Assembly (NCBI RefSeq): GCF_018678075.1
Contig: NZ_JAHHIR010000053.1
Location: 1 to 55,737 of the forward strand
Direction of reading: 5' to 3'
Length of the DNA: 55,737 nt
Origin: Epibacterium ulvae
GTDB taxonomy: Bacteria > Pseudomonadota > Alphaproteobacteria > Rhodobacterales > Rhodobacteraceae
Positions 37,557 through 45,993 of this stretch are shown piece after piece (position 1 is the first letter of the stretch; each line of letters opens with the position of its first letter). A program made the position numbers and the translations under genes. The notes under the pieces were generated by a model. That model had not been told where the DNA came from and made no database searches. It was given only the letters and a program-made list of their open reading frames with translations.

Positions 37557-38279
37557 ATGGCACGTATAGCACTGGTTACGGGTGGATCACGCGGCATTGG
37601 CGCAGCAATCTCCAAAACGCTGAAAGCCGAAGGTTACACCGTCGCTGCGACCTATGCCGGCAATGATGAAGCCGCAGCCGCATTTACCGAAGAAACCGGC
37701 ATCAAGACCTACAAATGGAACGTAGGCGATTACGAAGACTCCAAAGCGGGTATCACACAGGTAGAAGCCGACCTGGGTGGCATCGATGTGGTTGTCGCCA
37801 ATGCTGGCATCACCCGCGATGCGCCGTTCCACAAGATGACGCCAGAACAATGGCAGCAAGTGATCGACACCAATCTGACGGGTGTTTTCAACACGGTACA
37901 TCCGATCTGGCCTGGCATGCGCGAACGTGGGTTTGGCCGCGTGATCGTGATCTCATCGATCAATGGCCAAAAGGGTCAATTTGGTCAGGTGAACTATGCC
38001 GCGACCAAAGCGGGTGATTTGGGCATCGTCAAATCACTGGCACTGGAAGGCGCGGCCAAAGGCATCACTGCAAATGCGATCTGTCCGGGCTATATCGCCA
38101 CCGAAATGGTGATGGCGGTTCCCGAGAAGGTCCGTGACATGATCATCGGTCAGATCCCAACCGGTCGTCTGGGTGAACCGGAAGAGATCGCACGCTGTGT
38201 GGCCTTCCTGGCCGCCGACGATTCGTCGTTTATCAACGGCTCCACCATTTCTGCAAACGGTGCACAGTTCGTCGTTTAA
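37557..38279 (+). CDS. phaB: Acetoacetyl-CoA reductase
   Basis: This NADPH-dependent SDR reduces acetoacetyl-CoA to (R)-3-hydroxybutyryl-CoA for PHB and the ethylmalonyl-CoA pathway. The ATG at 37557 (MARIALVTGG) follows GGAGGAAG; the frame upstream to 37509 is not used. The 240 residues carry TGGSRGIG (8-15), NAG (82-84), S133/S134, Y147 and K151 of the catalytic set, and the AcAcCoA-reductase-like INGQKGQFGQVNY. The PHB synthase gene is not in this window. Confidence 0.96.
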   Translation: MARIALVTGGSRGIGAAISKTLKAEGYTVAATYAGNDEAAAAFTEETGIKTYKWNVGDYEDSKAGITQVEADLGGIDVVVANAGITRDAPFHKMTPEQWQQVIDTNLTGVFNTVHPIWPGMRERGFGRVIVISSINGQKGQFGQVNYAATKAGDLGIVKSLALEGAAKGITANAICPGYIATEMVMAVPEKVRDMIIGQIPTGRLGEPEEIARCVAFLAADDSSFINGSTISANGAQFVV

Positions 38280-38316
38280 CTGCGACCGTCAGTCCCATTG
38301 GACACCCAAATAAATC

Positions 38317-38345
38317 AAGGGCCGCCCGGATGAGCGGCCCTTCTT
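38317..38345 (+). terminator. Terminator of phaB
   Basis: AAGGGCCGC and GCGGCCCTT form a nine-pair stem with an eight-base loop, followed by CTTGT. It may also stop the small gene running toward it from 38367. Confidence 0.75.
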
Positions 38346-38366
38346 GTATCCCGTAAGGACCCAGGC

Positions 38367-38513
38367 CTAGGCCCAGCGGGAAGCAGAGGCGCGCGTGCGC
38401 CGTTTTGGCAAACTCCACAGCATCGCCCAAAAGATCGAAAACGCCTTGGCCCGTTCGTTGTGGGCGCGCGTCATGGCCTGTGCGATATGTGTCTGCGTGG
38501 TTGCTTCGATCAT
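38367..38513 (-). CDS. 48-residue basic protein of unknown function
   Basis: Read directly: MIEATTQTHIAQAMTRAHNER, then AKAFSIFWAMLWSLPKRRTRA and a short tail ending SRWA. A strong AGGAGG lies five bases upstream of the ATG at 38513. The protein has an N-terminal amphipathic part, a central hydrophobic FSIFWAMLW stretch and a basic C terminus, suggesting membrane association. It is convergent with phaB and divergent from the LysR gene. I do not recognise a family; the ribosome site and the sensible composition are the reasons for calling it. Confidence 0.55.
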   Translation of the reverse strand: MIEATTQTHIAQAMTRAHNERAKAFSIFWAMLWSLPKRRTRASASRWA

Positions 38514-38626
38514 CTTGGCCTCCTGTTCGGGTTAGCTTGTCTTTACTGAACCAAAGATGCATTCTTTCTGCGCAAGCGACAAACGAGACTTCTGCGGACG
38601 TCAGTTAAGTAAAACTTGGGTGAAAG

Positions 38627-39577
38627 ATGCCAGACCGCCTGCCCCCACTGACCGCCCTGCGTGCCTTTGATGCAGCGGCGCGCCACATGTCCTTTGCCAA
38701 GGCGGCGGATGAGTTGAACGTGACGCCCGCAGCGCTGTCCTTTCAGATCAAGACGCTAGAGGAGCATCTGGGCGATAAGCTTTTTCGCCGCCTGAACCGC
38801 GCGGTTGAGCTGACGGAGGCAGGGCGCACCCTGGCCCCCGGTGCATCAGAGGGCTTCCTGCGCCTGTCCGAGGCCTGGACCGCCACGCGGCGCTTGCAAA
38901 ACAACACAACCCTGACCGTGACGGCTGGGCCTGCCCTGACGGCCAAATGGCTGGCACCCCGGCTGTATGATTTCGCCCAGGCGCACCCCAATATCGATCT
39001 AAGCTTTTCAGCGACATTGCGCACCGTCGATCTGCAACGCGAGGACGTGGATGTGGCAATCCGCTTTGGCGCGGCGGACCCGGAGGGATTTTATGTGCGC
39101 CCCGTGCCCAAAGATTGGCTGACGCCGGTCATGACGCCAGAACTCGCTGAGCGGTTCACCACGCCAGAGGCGATCACCCGCGCCCCGCTTATCATCGACG
39201 AATCGCTCCATTTCCTGCCCCAGCCGCCGCGATGGCAGGATTGGTTTCGCGCTGTGGGGATTGATTTCACCCCGGACCACGGCACCCGCTTTTCTGGGGC
39301 GAACCATGTAGTGGATGCGGCCGTTGCCGGGCTGGGAGTAGCGCTGGCCAGACGCCCCATGATCATCAAGGACATTCAAGACGGGCGACTGGTTGCCCCC
39401 TTTGCCACAGCCATCGAAGTCTCAGCCTGTTTTCGGTTTATGTGCATCAATGGCAGTCAGGACCGACCAAAAATTGCAGCCTTTCGTGATTGGTTCTTTG
39501 CAGAGATAAACAAAACCGCGCATATATTTGACGGATTTGAAATTATTCCGATAGAAGAGCTCATTGATCATGACTAA
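38627..39577 (+). CDS. LysR family regulator (GcvA type)
   Basis: A 316-residue regulator with the N-terminal helix-turn-helix of the GcvA-like subgroup (LPPLTALRAFDAAARHMSFAKAADELNVTPAALSFQIKTLEEHLG) and a LysR substrate-binding domain from about residue 92. Its ligand is unknown. It overlaps the downstream exporter gene by eight bases, so regulator and transporter form an operon, and it may control export of its own ligand. The divergent gap upstream is 113 bases. Confidence 0.92.
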   Translation: MPDRLPPLTALRAFDAAARHMSFAKAADELNVTPAALSFQIKTLEEHLGDKLFRRLNRAVELTEAGRTLAPGASEGFLRLSEAWTATRRLQNNTTLTVTAGPALTAKWLAPRLYDFAQAHPNIDLSFSATLRTVDLQREDVDVAIRFGAADPEGFYVRPVPKDWLTPVMTPELAERFTTPEAITRAPLIIDESLHFLPQPPRWQDWFRAVGIDFTPDHGTRFSGANHVVDAAVAGLGVALARRPMIIKDIQDGRLVAPFATAIEVSACFRFMCINGSQDRPKIAAFRDWFFAEINKTAHIFDGFEIIPIEELIDHD

Positions 39578-40445
39578 ATTCCGCGCGACCCTGATTGGGT
39601 TTGGCGCCATCCTGCTGTGGGCCCTGCTGGCGCTTTTGACGGTTGGCTCAGAACCTACGCCGCCACTGCTGCTGAATGCGCTGTGCTTTAGCATCGGGGG
39701 CAGTCTGGGTATGATCTGGTGTGCAGCATCCGGCAACCTAAGTAAGCTGCGCCAGGTGCCATGGCGGGTCTATGCCTTTGGCTCGGTTGCGCTATTTGCC
39801 TATCATGCGCTCTATTTTTCGGCCCTACGTCTGGCACCTGCGGCAGAGGCCGGGTTGATCGCCTATCTTTGGCCGCTGCTTATTGTGTTGTTCTCTGGCT
39901 TGCTGCCGGGGGAACATTTGCGCAGTGGCCATGTGATTGGGGCCGTTTTGGGGTTTTGCGGCGCGACCTTGATCGTCAGCGGCGGCGCGGCCGGGTTTCA
40001 GGCGCAGTATCTGCCGGGCTATGGGCTGGCCCTTCTGTGCGCGCTGACCTGGTCCAGCTATTCGGTGATCTCACGCCGTTTTGCCGCGGTGCCCACCAGC
40101 AGCGTCACAGTGTTTTGCCTGTTCTCTGCCATCGCGTCTTGGGGCCTACACCTGGCGCTAGAAGAGACCGTCTGGCCCAGCTCTGCGCTCAGCTGGGCAT
40201 CTGCCATCGGATTGGGATTGGGGCCCGTGGGGCTTGCGTTTTTTGTCTGGGACATTGGCGTCAAGAAAGGCGACATCCAGATGTTGGGCACGGTGTCTTA
40301 TGCCACGCCGCTGCTGTCGACGGTTGTTCTGGTGCTGTCAGGATTTGCGCTGTTCAGCTGGAATTTGGCGCTGGCGGCGGGGTTGATCACTACTGCTGCC
40401 CTCTGCGCGGCCTTTGCCAGCCGTGGGGCGAACGCGCCGGACTAG
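39570..40445 (+). CDS. EamA/DMT family exporter (YddG-like)
   Basis: A 291-residue membrane protein with ten hydrophobic helices in two EamA repeats. The sequence (FGAILLWALLALLTVGSEPTPPLLLNALCF, then APAAEAGLIAYLWPLLIVLFSGLLPGE and VKKGDIQMLGTVSYATPLLSTV) resembles the aromatic amino-acid exporter YddG group. The ATG at 39570 overlaps the LysR stop; a TTG two codons upstream is possible. The substrate is not certain; amino acids or similar metabolites are likely. It is cotranscribed with the LysR gene. Confidence 0.85.
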   Translation: MTKFRATLIGFGAILLWALLALLTVGSEPTPPLLLNALCFSIGGSLGMIWCAASGNLSKLRQVPWRVYAFGSVALFAYHALYFSALRLAPAAEAGLIAYLWPLLIVLFSGLLPGEHLRSGHVIGAVLGFCGATLIVSGGAAGFQAQYLPGYGLALLCALTWSSYSVISRRFAAVPTSSVTVFCLFSAIASWGLHLALEETVWPSSALSWASAIGLGLGPVGLAFFVWDIGVKKGDIQMLGTVSYATPLLSTVVLVLSGFALFSWNLALAAGLITTAALCAAFASRGANAPD

Positions 40446-40462
40446 AATCACGACGCGGGGCC

Positions 40463-40491
40463 AACAAAAAGGGCCATCTCAGGATGACCCT
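40463..40491 (-). terminator. Terminator of the DUF465 gene
   Basis: On the minus strand AGGGTCATC and GATGGCCCT pair (one T-G wobble) around CTGA, followed by TTTTTGTTGG. Confidence 0.7.
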
Positions 40492-40560
40492 AAATGCCTG
40501 TCCCAGCTAGGCATGCCCCATCGGCGCCGTCCCGCATCCTTCACGAGGCGCGGTGGCGTG

Positions 40561-40728
40561 TTACTCCGCCGATAGTCGTGATATTTGTTCTTTGATCTTC
40601 AGCTTCTGCTTCTTTAGGGAGGCGATTTGCAGACCATCCGTTCCCGGCGATCGCTGCGCGACCTCCACCTCATTGCTCAGGTGCTCGTGCTTCCTTTTCA
40701 GTTCATTGAGATGCGAGCTGAGGCTCAT
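40561..40728 (-). CDS. DUF465 (YdcH-like) small coiled-coil protein
   Basis: A 55-residue protein: MSLSSHLNELKRKHEHLSNE, then a charged helix ending LKKQKLKIKEQISRLSAE. The two heptad-bearing helices and the LKKQKLxIKEQI motif are those of DUF465. AGGAGG precedes the ATG at 40728; a longer frame to 40845 lacks support. The function is unknown in the family. It is monocistronic with its own terminator. Confidence 0.85.
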   Translation of the reverse strand: MSLSSHLNELKRKHEHLSNEVEVAQRSPGTDGLQIASLKKQKLKIKEQISRLSAE

Positions 40729-40845
40729 GGCAATCCTCCTGTTGAGCGTTGAATGATCCCGGTTTCTCCGGGCGATTTCAGTGGACCACAAAACCGTCAC
40801 ATCTGTCACGCTGCAGATGCGAGAAATTCGAGACGAATGCGGCAA

Positions 40846-40865
40846 ATCGGCAGTTGCATGCCGAT
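40846..40865 (-). terminator. Hairpin downstream of the methyltransferase gene
   Basis: ATCGGCA, TGCAAC, TGCCGAT (minus strand), followed by TTGCC. The stem has seven pairs and the T run is weak. It is a possible terminator of the TrmN6-like gene. Confidence 0.4.
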
Positions 40866-40912
40866 ATTAGATCAAAAACCGTGAAATTTACGCATTTCGT
40901 ACATCAAACACG

Positions 40913-41701
40913 TCACTTTGGCCAATTCAGCCCCTGCCCCTGGCGCAGAATGGCTTCGATCTCGGGGCGGTAATCGGGGTGGTCGCCGCGGTGTTCTGGA
41001 TTTTCATGCAAAACCAACGGCGCGTGGAGTTTCAAATCCGCCCGCCCACCTTTGCGCGCGCGCAGCAAGATCAGCTCAGCCGCGCGGCCCACACGGGGTG
41101 TCACGGGAAGAATTTCGAGACTGCCCAATCGCCCGTCGCAAGCGCGCAGCACATCCGAGAGCCGGTCTGCGCGTTGGATCAGGTGCAAATAGCCCTTTGG
41201 CGCAAGCCTGCGACTCGCTGTGTCCAGCCACAGATCGAGCGGTGTCTGCTCGCCCAAAGCCACCGATCGCCCACCATCTTGTGCCGGGCTATGGGCGCCG
41301 GGGCGATAATAGGGCGGATTGGCGATAACGTGATCAAAGCGGATCTGGCGCAGGTCGCTGGGCAGCTCTGACAAATCAGCCTGAACCACGTTTAAATCCA
41401 CGTCATTCAAAGCGCCATTTTGCCGCGCCAAATCTGCATAGGCTGGCTGCAATTCTACCCCAGTGAGTCGTATGCCCCCGGCCCGTCGCCCCAGACAGAT
41501 CAACGCCTGCCCGGCCCCGCAGCCCAACTCCAATACGGATTGCCCTGCTTTTGCGGGTACCGAAGCCGCCAACAACACCGGATCGACCCCGGCACGATAG
41601 CCATTTTTGGGTTGTAGTAGCGTGACTTGCCCCCCAAGGAAGGCATCGCGGCTCAGCTGATCATCGCCAAACACGAGATCAGCGCCCCAAGGGGATTTCA
41701 T
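40913..41701 (-). CDS. TrmN6-like tRNA1(Val) adenine-N6 methyltransferase
   Basis: A 262-residue class I SAM-dependent methyltransferase. Motif I is VLELGCGAGQALICLG (about residues 56-71), and the adenine-N6 catalytic motif NPPY follows FDHVIANPPYYRPG near 126. The N-terminal QPKNGYRAGVDPVLLAASVP is characteristic of the TrmN6/YfiC family, which modifies A37 of tRNA1(Val). The start at 41701 overlaps the end of the DUF2007 gene by 23 bases, so the two are coupled; a start a few codons downstream cannot be excluded. Confidence 0.85.
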   Translation of the reverse strand: MKSPWGADLVFGDDQLSRDAFLGGQVTLLQPKNGYRAGVDPVLLAASVPAKAGQSVLELGCGAGQALICLGRRAGGIRLTGVELQPAYADLARQNGALNDVDLNVVQADLSELPSDLRQIRFDHVIANPPYYRPGAHSPAQDGGRSVALGEQTPLDLWLDTASRRLAPKGYLHLIQRADRLSDVLRACDGRLGSLEILPVTPRVGRAAELILLRARKGGRADLKLHAPLVLHENPEHRGDHPDYRPEIEAILRQGQGLNWPK

Positions 41702-41894
41702 TGTCGTGCATCACACGCTCTGCGCGGGCGTGATCGTCGACGCGCACCATCAGACGGCGGGGAAAAATTCCGATCCCTCCTTCGAGGACGCTCATATTTA
41801 CGTCCATCTGAAAGCAGGCTATATCCTCTCCCTCAAGAAGAGCCGAAGCAAAAGCTAGGATGGTTGGATCTGTGCTGCGCAAGAGTTCTTTCAT
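41679..41894 (-). CDS. DUF2007 small protein
   Basis: A 71-residue protein, MKELLRSTDPTILAFASALLEGEDIACFQMD, then NMSVLEGGIGIFPRRLMVRVDDHARAERVM. This is the DUF2007 (putative signal-transducing) fold, with a conserved G-I-F-P-R-R-L-M-V core. No ribosome site is obvious before the ATG at 41894. It overlaps the methyltransferase gene and is divergent from the polyprenyl synthase at 41949. The function is unknown. Confidence 0.82.
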   Translation of the reverse strand: MKELLRSTDPTILAFASALLEGEDIACFQMDVNMSVLEGGIGIFPRRLMVRVDDHARAERVMHDNEIPLGR

Positions 41895-41948
41895 GGGGAT
41901 GGATCTAAGGCCAAGGGCACGCGCTTGTCGAGCCTTGCAGACGGGAAA

Positions 41949-42950
41949 ATGATGGATCAAGTCAACTCGCAAAAGCCGCATGAATTGCTTGCGGAACATT
42001 TGGACTCCGAAATGGTGGCGGTGAACGCGCTGATCCGGGATCGGATGGCCTCCAAACACGCGCCGCGCATTCCCGAAGTGACGGCACATCTGGTGGAAGC
42101 CGGCGGCAAACGCCTGCGCCCGATGCTGACGTTGGCAGCGGCAAAACTCTGTGGTTATTCCGGCGCGGATCACCTGAAACTGGCCGCAACGGTTGAGTTC
42201 ATTCACACGGCAACCCTGCTGCATGATGATGTGGTGGATGAAAGCGGCAAGCGACGCGGGCGTCCGACGGCGAACCTGCTGTGGGACAACAAAAGCTCGG
42301 TCCTGGTTGGCGACTACCTGTTTTCCCGCAGTTTCCAGTTGATGGTCGAAACCGGATCGTTGCGGGTTCTGGACATCCTTGCCAATGCCTCGGCAACCAT
42401 TGCCGAAGGTGAAGTGCTGCAGATGACCTCAGCCAGCGATTTGCGCACCGATGAAGACGTCTATTTGCAGGTCGTACGCGGCAAAACGGCGGCGCTGTTT
42501 TCGGCCGCGACAGAAGTGGGGGGCGTTATTGCCGGCGTGTCCGAGGATGCGGTGCAGGCACTGTTTGAATATGGTGACGCGCTGGGGATTGCCTTCCAAA
42601 TCGCCGATGATCTGCTGGATTATCAAGGCGACAGCAAAGTAACCGGCAAGAACGTTGGCGATGATTTCCGCGAGCGCAAGCTGACCCTACCCGTCATCAA
42701 AGCCGTGGCGCAGGCTACCAATGAGGAGCGCGCGTTTTGGACGCGCACCATTGAGCGGGGCAAGCAGGAAGACGGCGACCTCGACCAAGCTTTGGCGTTG
42801 ATGGCAAAGTATCAAACGCTGCAAGCAACGCGTAAGGACGCCTTGGCTTGGTCTGCCAAGGCACAGGCAGCGATGGAAAAGCTTCCAGAGCATCCCCTGC
42901 GCGAGATCCTGTCAGACCTTGCTGATTACGTGGTCGCGCGCCTCAAGTAA
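41949..42950 (+). CDS. Polyprenyl (octa-/decaprenyl) diphosphate synthase
   Basis: This trans-prenyltransferase makes the side chain of ubiquinone by adding isopentenyl units. The first Asp-rich motif LLHDDVVDES (D93, D94 and D97, numbered from the chosen ATG) and the second ADDLLDYQG (about 219-227) are both intact. GGKRLRP near 52 binds isopentenyl diphosphate. I chose the ATG at 41949, preceded by ACGGG (333 residues); a TTG at 41925 would add eight residues. The product chain length cannot be read from the sequence, though Rhodobacterales use ubiquinone-10. Confidence 0.92.
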   Translation: MMDQVNSQKPHELLAEHLDSEMVAVNALIRDRMASKHAPRIPEVTAHLVEAGGKRLRPMLTLAAAKLCGYSGADHLKLAATVEFIHTATLLHDDVVDESGKRRGRPTANLLWDNKSSVLVGDYLFSRSFQLMVETGSLRVLDILANASATIAEGEVLQMTSASDLRTDEDVYLQVVRGKTAALFSAATEVGGVIAGVSEDAVQALFEYGDALGIAFQIADDLLDYQGDSKVTGKNVGDDFRERKLTLPVIKAVAQATNEERAFWTRTIERGKQEDGDLDQALALMAKYQTLQATRKDALAWSAKAQAAMEKLPEHPLREILSDLADYVVARLK

Positions 42951-42972
42951 CCCGCCTGCGGCGCGCGGGCCC

Positions 42973-43052
42973 CTCCCGCGCCTGTGACTTGTTTTGCCAC
43001 GGCAAAACCAGCCAAACAGCCTTGGGCCGAGCGCCGTGCTAACGCACGGCGC
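42973..43052 (-). repeat. Two-hairpin intergenic repeat, copy G-prime (reverse)
   Basis: On the plus strand it reads CTCCCGCGCCTG, then hairpin 2 (GTTTTGCC, AC, GGCAAAAC at 42991-43008), then TTGGGC, then hairpin 1 (GCGCCGTGC, TAAC, GCACGGCGC at 43031-43052). This is the reverse-complement order of copies F, G and H. It faces copy G across about 55 bases, between the convergent polyprenyl synthase and ispE genes. Confidence 0.7.
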
Positions 43053-43107
43053 GGTACCGCTTCCTTGAGGCGTTCGAATGTTGAACTCAGTTCCCGCAAC
43101 ACGCGTA

Positions 43108-43178
43108 CGCCGCGCGTTAGCGCGGCGCTATGCCCAACGGAACGCAGTTTCCCATTGGGAAACAAGGACAGGCGGGAG
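43108..43178 (+). repeat. Two-hairpin intergenic repeat, copy G
   Basis: Hairpin 1 CGCCGCGC, GTTA, GCGCGGCG (43108-43127); then CTATGCCCAAC; eight bases; hairpin 2 GTTTCCC, ATT, GGGAAAC (43147-43163); seven bases; GGCGGGAG. The layout equals copies F and H. Confidence 0.75.
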
Positions 43179-43213
43179 TGCTATGGCCTGTAGAGGGAGT
43201 TTCGCTTGGAGGC

Positions 43214-44047
43214 TCACGACAGAAGACAGGGTTTGATCCACCACGAGGGTTGGCTTTGCTTCAACGTTGCTGCTGCCTTTTGCGCCTGCTCTATCGTGGC
43301 AAACAGCGCGAAACATGTGGCGCCGGAGCCTGACATGCGCACCAATCGCGCCTGCTCTAAGCCCTTAAGAGCCTGCAAAACCTCCGCAATGCCAGGGTGC
43401 AGCGACACCGCAGGTTCCTGCAGGTCATTACGCATGGTCCACAGCCAGGTGATCGCGTCACTTGCACTTGAGAACACCGGAAGCTCTGTCGGCATCGGCG
43501 CGTTGTCTTTCTGCGTCAGCGCGCGAAACACCGGCGGTGTAGCGACTGGAATACGTGGGTTCACCAAGAGCGCGGGTAGCGTGGGAAAGCTCTCCAGCAC
43601 CGACACCCGCCCGCCCGTCCCAGACATCCGCGCGGCTTTCGCAGCAAAACAGACCGGCACATCGGCTCCAAGACGCTCAAGCGCTTCAGGCGCGGCACCG
43701 CCAAATTCATCTGTCAGCGCGTGCAGTGTTGCGGCAGCATCCGAGGAACCGCCACCAATTCCAGCTTCGGCGGGCAGGTGTTTGTCCAGAACGATATCGG
43801 CATCTCGCACCTGGGCAAGGCGCACAGCTTTGACCACCAGGTTGCTATCATCCGTTGGAACGCCCTGCGCCAGTGGCCCCGTCACGGACAGGCTCAAACC
43901 CGCGCCTACGGACGCGGGTGTCACCGTGACCTGATCTCCGACATCGGCAAAAACAACCAACGAATCCAAAAGGTGATAGCCGTCTGCGCGTTGGCCGGTC
44001 ACATGGAGCGTCAGGTTGATTTTAGCAGGCGCAAAGGCCTTAGCCAT
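43214..44047 (-). CDS. ispE: 4-diphosphocytidyl-2-C-methyl-D-erythritol kinase
   Basis: This GHMP kinase of the MEP isoprenoid pathway phosphorylates CDP-methylerythritol. The 277-residue protein begins AFAPAKINLTLHVTGQRADGYH (substrate site with K and D), has the ATP loop AEAGIGGGSSDAAATL near 87-102, and the C-terminal MSGSGATCFALF. It overlaps the TPR gene upstream by eight bases. Its neighbour on the other side, the polyprenyl synthase, uses the pathway's product. Confidence 0.96.
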   Translation of the reverse strand: MAKAFAPAKINLTLHVTGQRADGYHLLDSLVVFADVGDQVTVTPASVGAGLSLSVTGPLAQGVPTDDSNLVVKAVRLAQVRDADIVLDKHLPAEAGIGGGSSDAAATLHALTDEFGGAAPEALERLGADVPVCFAAKAARMSGTGGRVSVLESFPTLPALLVNPRIPVATPPVFRALTQKDNAPMPTELPVFSSASDAITWLWTMRNDLQEPAVSLHPGIAEVLQALKGLEQARLVRMSGSGATCFALFATIEQAQKAAATLKQSQPSWWIKPCLLS

Positions 44048-45788
44048 CCTGTGCCACTTTCAACGGTTCCGCGCCTTCTTCCGCCAGTACAGCGTCCAGA
44101 CCGAGATCCAGTTTGCTGCGGATGCGGTCGGGGTCTGCTTCGCTGTCGGTGTCTTCAGGGTCGATAAAGGACAGGGCACGACGCCACTGGAATTCAGCCT
44201 CACGGGCGCGGCCCACGGCCCAGTAAACATCACCGAGGTGGTCGTTGACCACCGGATCGACCGGCATCAATTCAACAGCTGTCTCCAGATGACCCACCGC
44301 CTCGCCGTAGCGGCCAAGCCGGTAGAGAACCCATCCCAGCGAATCGACGATATAGCCGGACTCAGGCTCGGCTGCGACGGCGCGTTCGATCATCGACAGG
44401 GCTTCATCCAGGTTGATCTGTTTTTCCACCATGGAATACCCAAGGTAGTTCAGCACCTGCGGCTGATCCGGGTTCAAATCCAGTGCGGCGCGAAAATCTG
44501 CTTCGGCCAGTTCCCAGTTTTTCAGACGTTCGTGGCTGATCCCACGCGCGTAATGCAGGATCCAATTGCGCGAGCTGCCCTCGGCTGTCAGCTCTAGCGC
44601 GCGATCATAGGCAGGCACCGCCTTGGCATAGTTTTCTTGCTGACGTTGCAGATCCCCAAGCTCAAGGTGAACGGCGGGATCATCGGGATATGCTTTGGCC
44701 AGATTGGACAGGACTTCGGCCGCCGCATCGGGTTTTGCAGAGCGGCGCAACGCCTCGGCCCGGCCCAGTTCAGCGGCATGATATTCGGGGTGTGTTGCAG
44801 GCACTTTGCCATAGGCCTCAATCGACAGGTCATAGCGGCCCAGCTGATCCAACACATCCGCGCTGAGCAGCAGCGCGTCCACATGGTCGGGGCGCAATGC
44901 AACGGTCAGCTGCGCGTAGATCAGCGACAGATCGGCACTTGCATCGCCGCTGAGCGCCACACTGAGGGTAAAGAAGGTCTCGGCCAGCCCATCCACAGGT
45001 GTTGGTGCAATATCAAAGGCCAACGTTTCGCCTGCGCGCAGTTGATCCGCAACATGGGTCAGCGCCGGGTCGAACCTGCCAGCAAAGGCAAGCTCCATAA
45101 ACTCAAGCGCTTCGTCGCCACGGTCCAATTGCGACAGGATCTGCACATAGGCCAGAACCGAGCGCCGCGAAGACCGCGCCAAGCGGCGATCATCGGCGGA
45201 CATCATATCGGCCGCGCCTTGGTAATCACCAACCGACGCCAGCGCGAGGGCGCGATGGTAGTCGGCAAAGAAGATTAGGTTTTCGTCCTCGGACAGGGCG
45301 GTTAGCTCTTCCACGGCCTTGCTGACAGATCCATTACCCAAATGCGCCCAGGCATTGATCAGACCGTCCGTCAGATTCCCGGTGCCTTGGGTTTCCAGAT
45401 CCCGCGCCAAAAGGCCCCCGAAATCCTGCGTTTTGGCCATTGCACCGGCGACCGCGACATTGGCGATCTGGCTGACCGCGCCGCGATCCCAGATGCGACG
45501 TGCCACAGGTTCGGCCCGGTCCAACTGTCCGAGCGCCATCCGCGAGAACACCACATTGTCCATCAAGACCGCGTTTTCCGGATCGCGTGCCAAGGCGCGA
45601 GCAAAGTAATCCGCGGTCGCTGCAAAGTCGCCTTCATAGGTGGCCGCGCGTCCGGCCAGATATGCGCCCGCCAATCCGTGAGATGCGCTCTGTGCCAATG
45701 CGGCGGTGGATGTGGTCGAAAGAAGCGCGCTGCATGTGGCGGCGATGGTCAGAGAGCGGATAAAACGAAAGGCCACGCGGGTCTCCAT
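44040..45788 (-). CDS. Secreted tetratricopeptide repeat protein
   Basis: A 582-residue protein with a signal peptide (start METRVAFRFIRSLTIAAT, cleavage near ALAQS) and many TPR units, for example ALARDPENAVLMDNVVFSRMALGQLDRAE and ALDLNPDQPQVLNYLGYSMVEKQINLDEALSMIERAV. Proteins of this layout precede ispE across Rhodobacterales; their partner is unknown but is probably an envelope complex. The start at 45788 lacks a strong ribosome site, and a longer frame to 45842 is possible but spoils the signal peptide. Confidence 0.85.
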   Translation of the reverse strand: METRVAFRFIRSLTIAATCSALLSTTSTAALAQSASHGLAGAYLAGRAATYEGDFAATADYFARALARDPENAVLMDNVVFSRMALGQLDRAEPVARRIWDRGAVSQIANVAVAGAMAKTQDFGGLLARDLETQGTGNLTDGLINAWAHLGNGSVSKAVEELTALSEDENLIFFADYHRALALASVGDYQGAADMMSADDRRLARSSRRSVLAYVQILSQLDRGDEALEFMELAFAGRFDPALTHVADQLRAGETLAFDIAPTPVDGLAETFFTLSVALSGDASADLSLIYAQLTVALRPDHVDALLLSADVLDQLGRYDLSIEAYGKVPATHPEYHAAELGRAEALRRSAKPDAAAEVLSNLAKAYPDDPAVHLELGDLQRQQENYAKAVPAYDRALELTAEGSSRNWILHYARGISHERLKNWELAEADFRAALDLNPDQPQVLNYLGYSMVEKQINLDEALSMIERAVAAEPESGYIVDSLGWVLYRLGRYGEAVGHLETAVELMPVDPVVNDHLGDVYWAVGRAREAEFQWRRALSFIDPEDTDSEADPDRIRSKLDLGLDAVLAEEGAEPLKVAQDG

Positions 45789-45919
45789 CTGATGGGGCAA
45801 ATCATTAACAACCAAGCTAGGCGTTCGGCAAGCGAGAGGCAATGGCGCTTAGATCAACTTGCTGCCATCCGCCCATCACCACGCAAAATCTATGGGCAGC
45901 AGGTTTATGAAACCCAAGT

Positions 45920-45956
45920 AAAAACCGCCATACCGGGATTTGGATCGGCGGTTTTT
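45920..45956 (-). terminator. Terminator downstream of ETF-QO
   Basis: AAAAACCGCC (45920-45929) and GGCGGTTTTT (45947-45956) form a ten-pair stem with A and T tracts on both sides, so it can work in either direction. It ends the ETF-QO transcript (minus). Confidence 0.85.
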
Positions 45957-45993
45957 CTGATTTTCAACCCACGCGCAGACCGCGCGGACGGAT

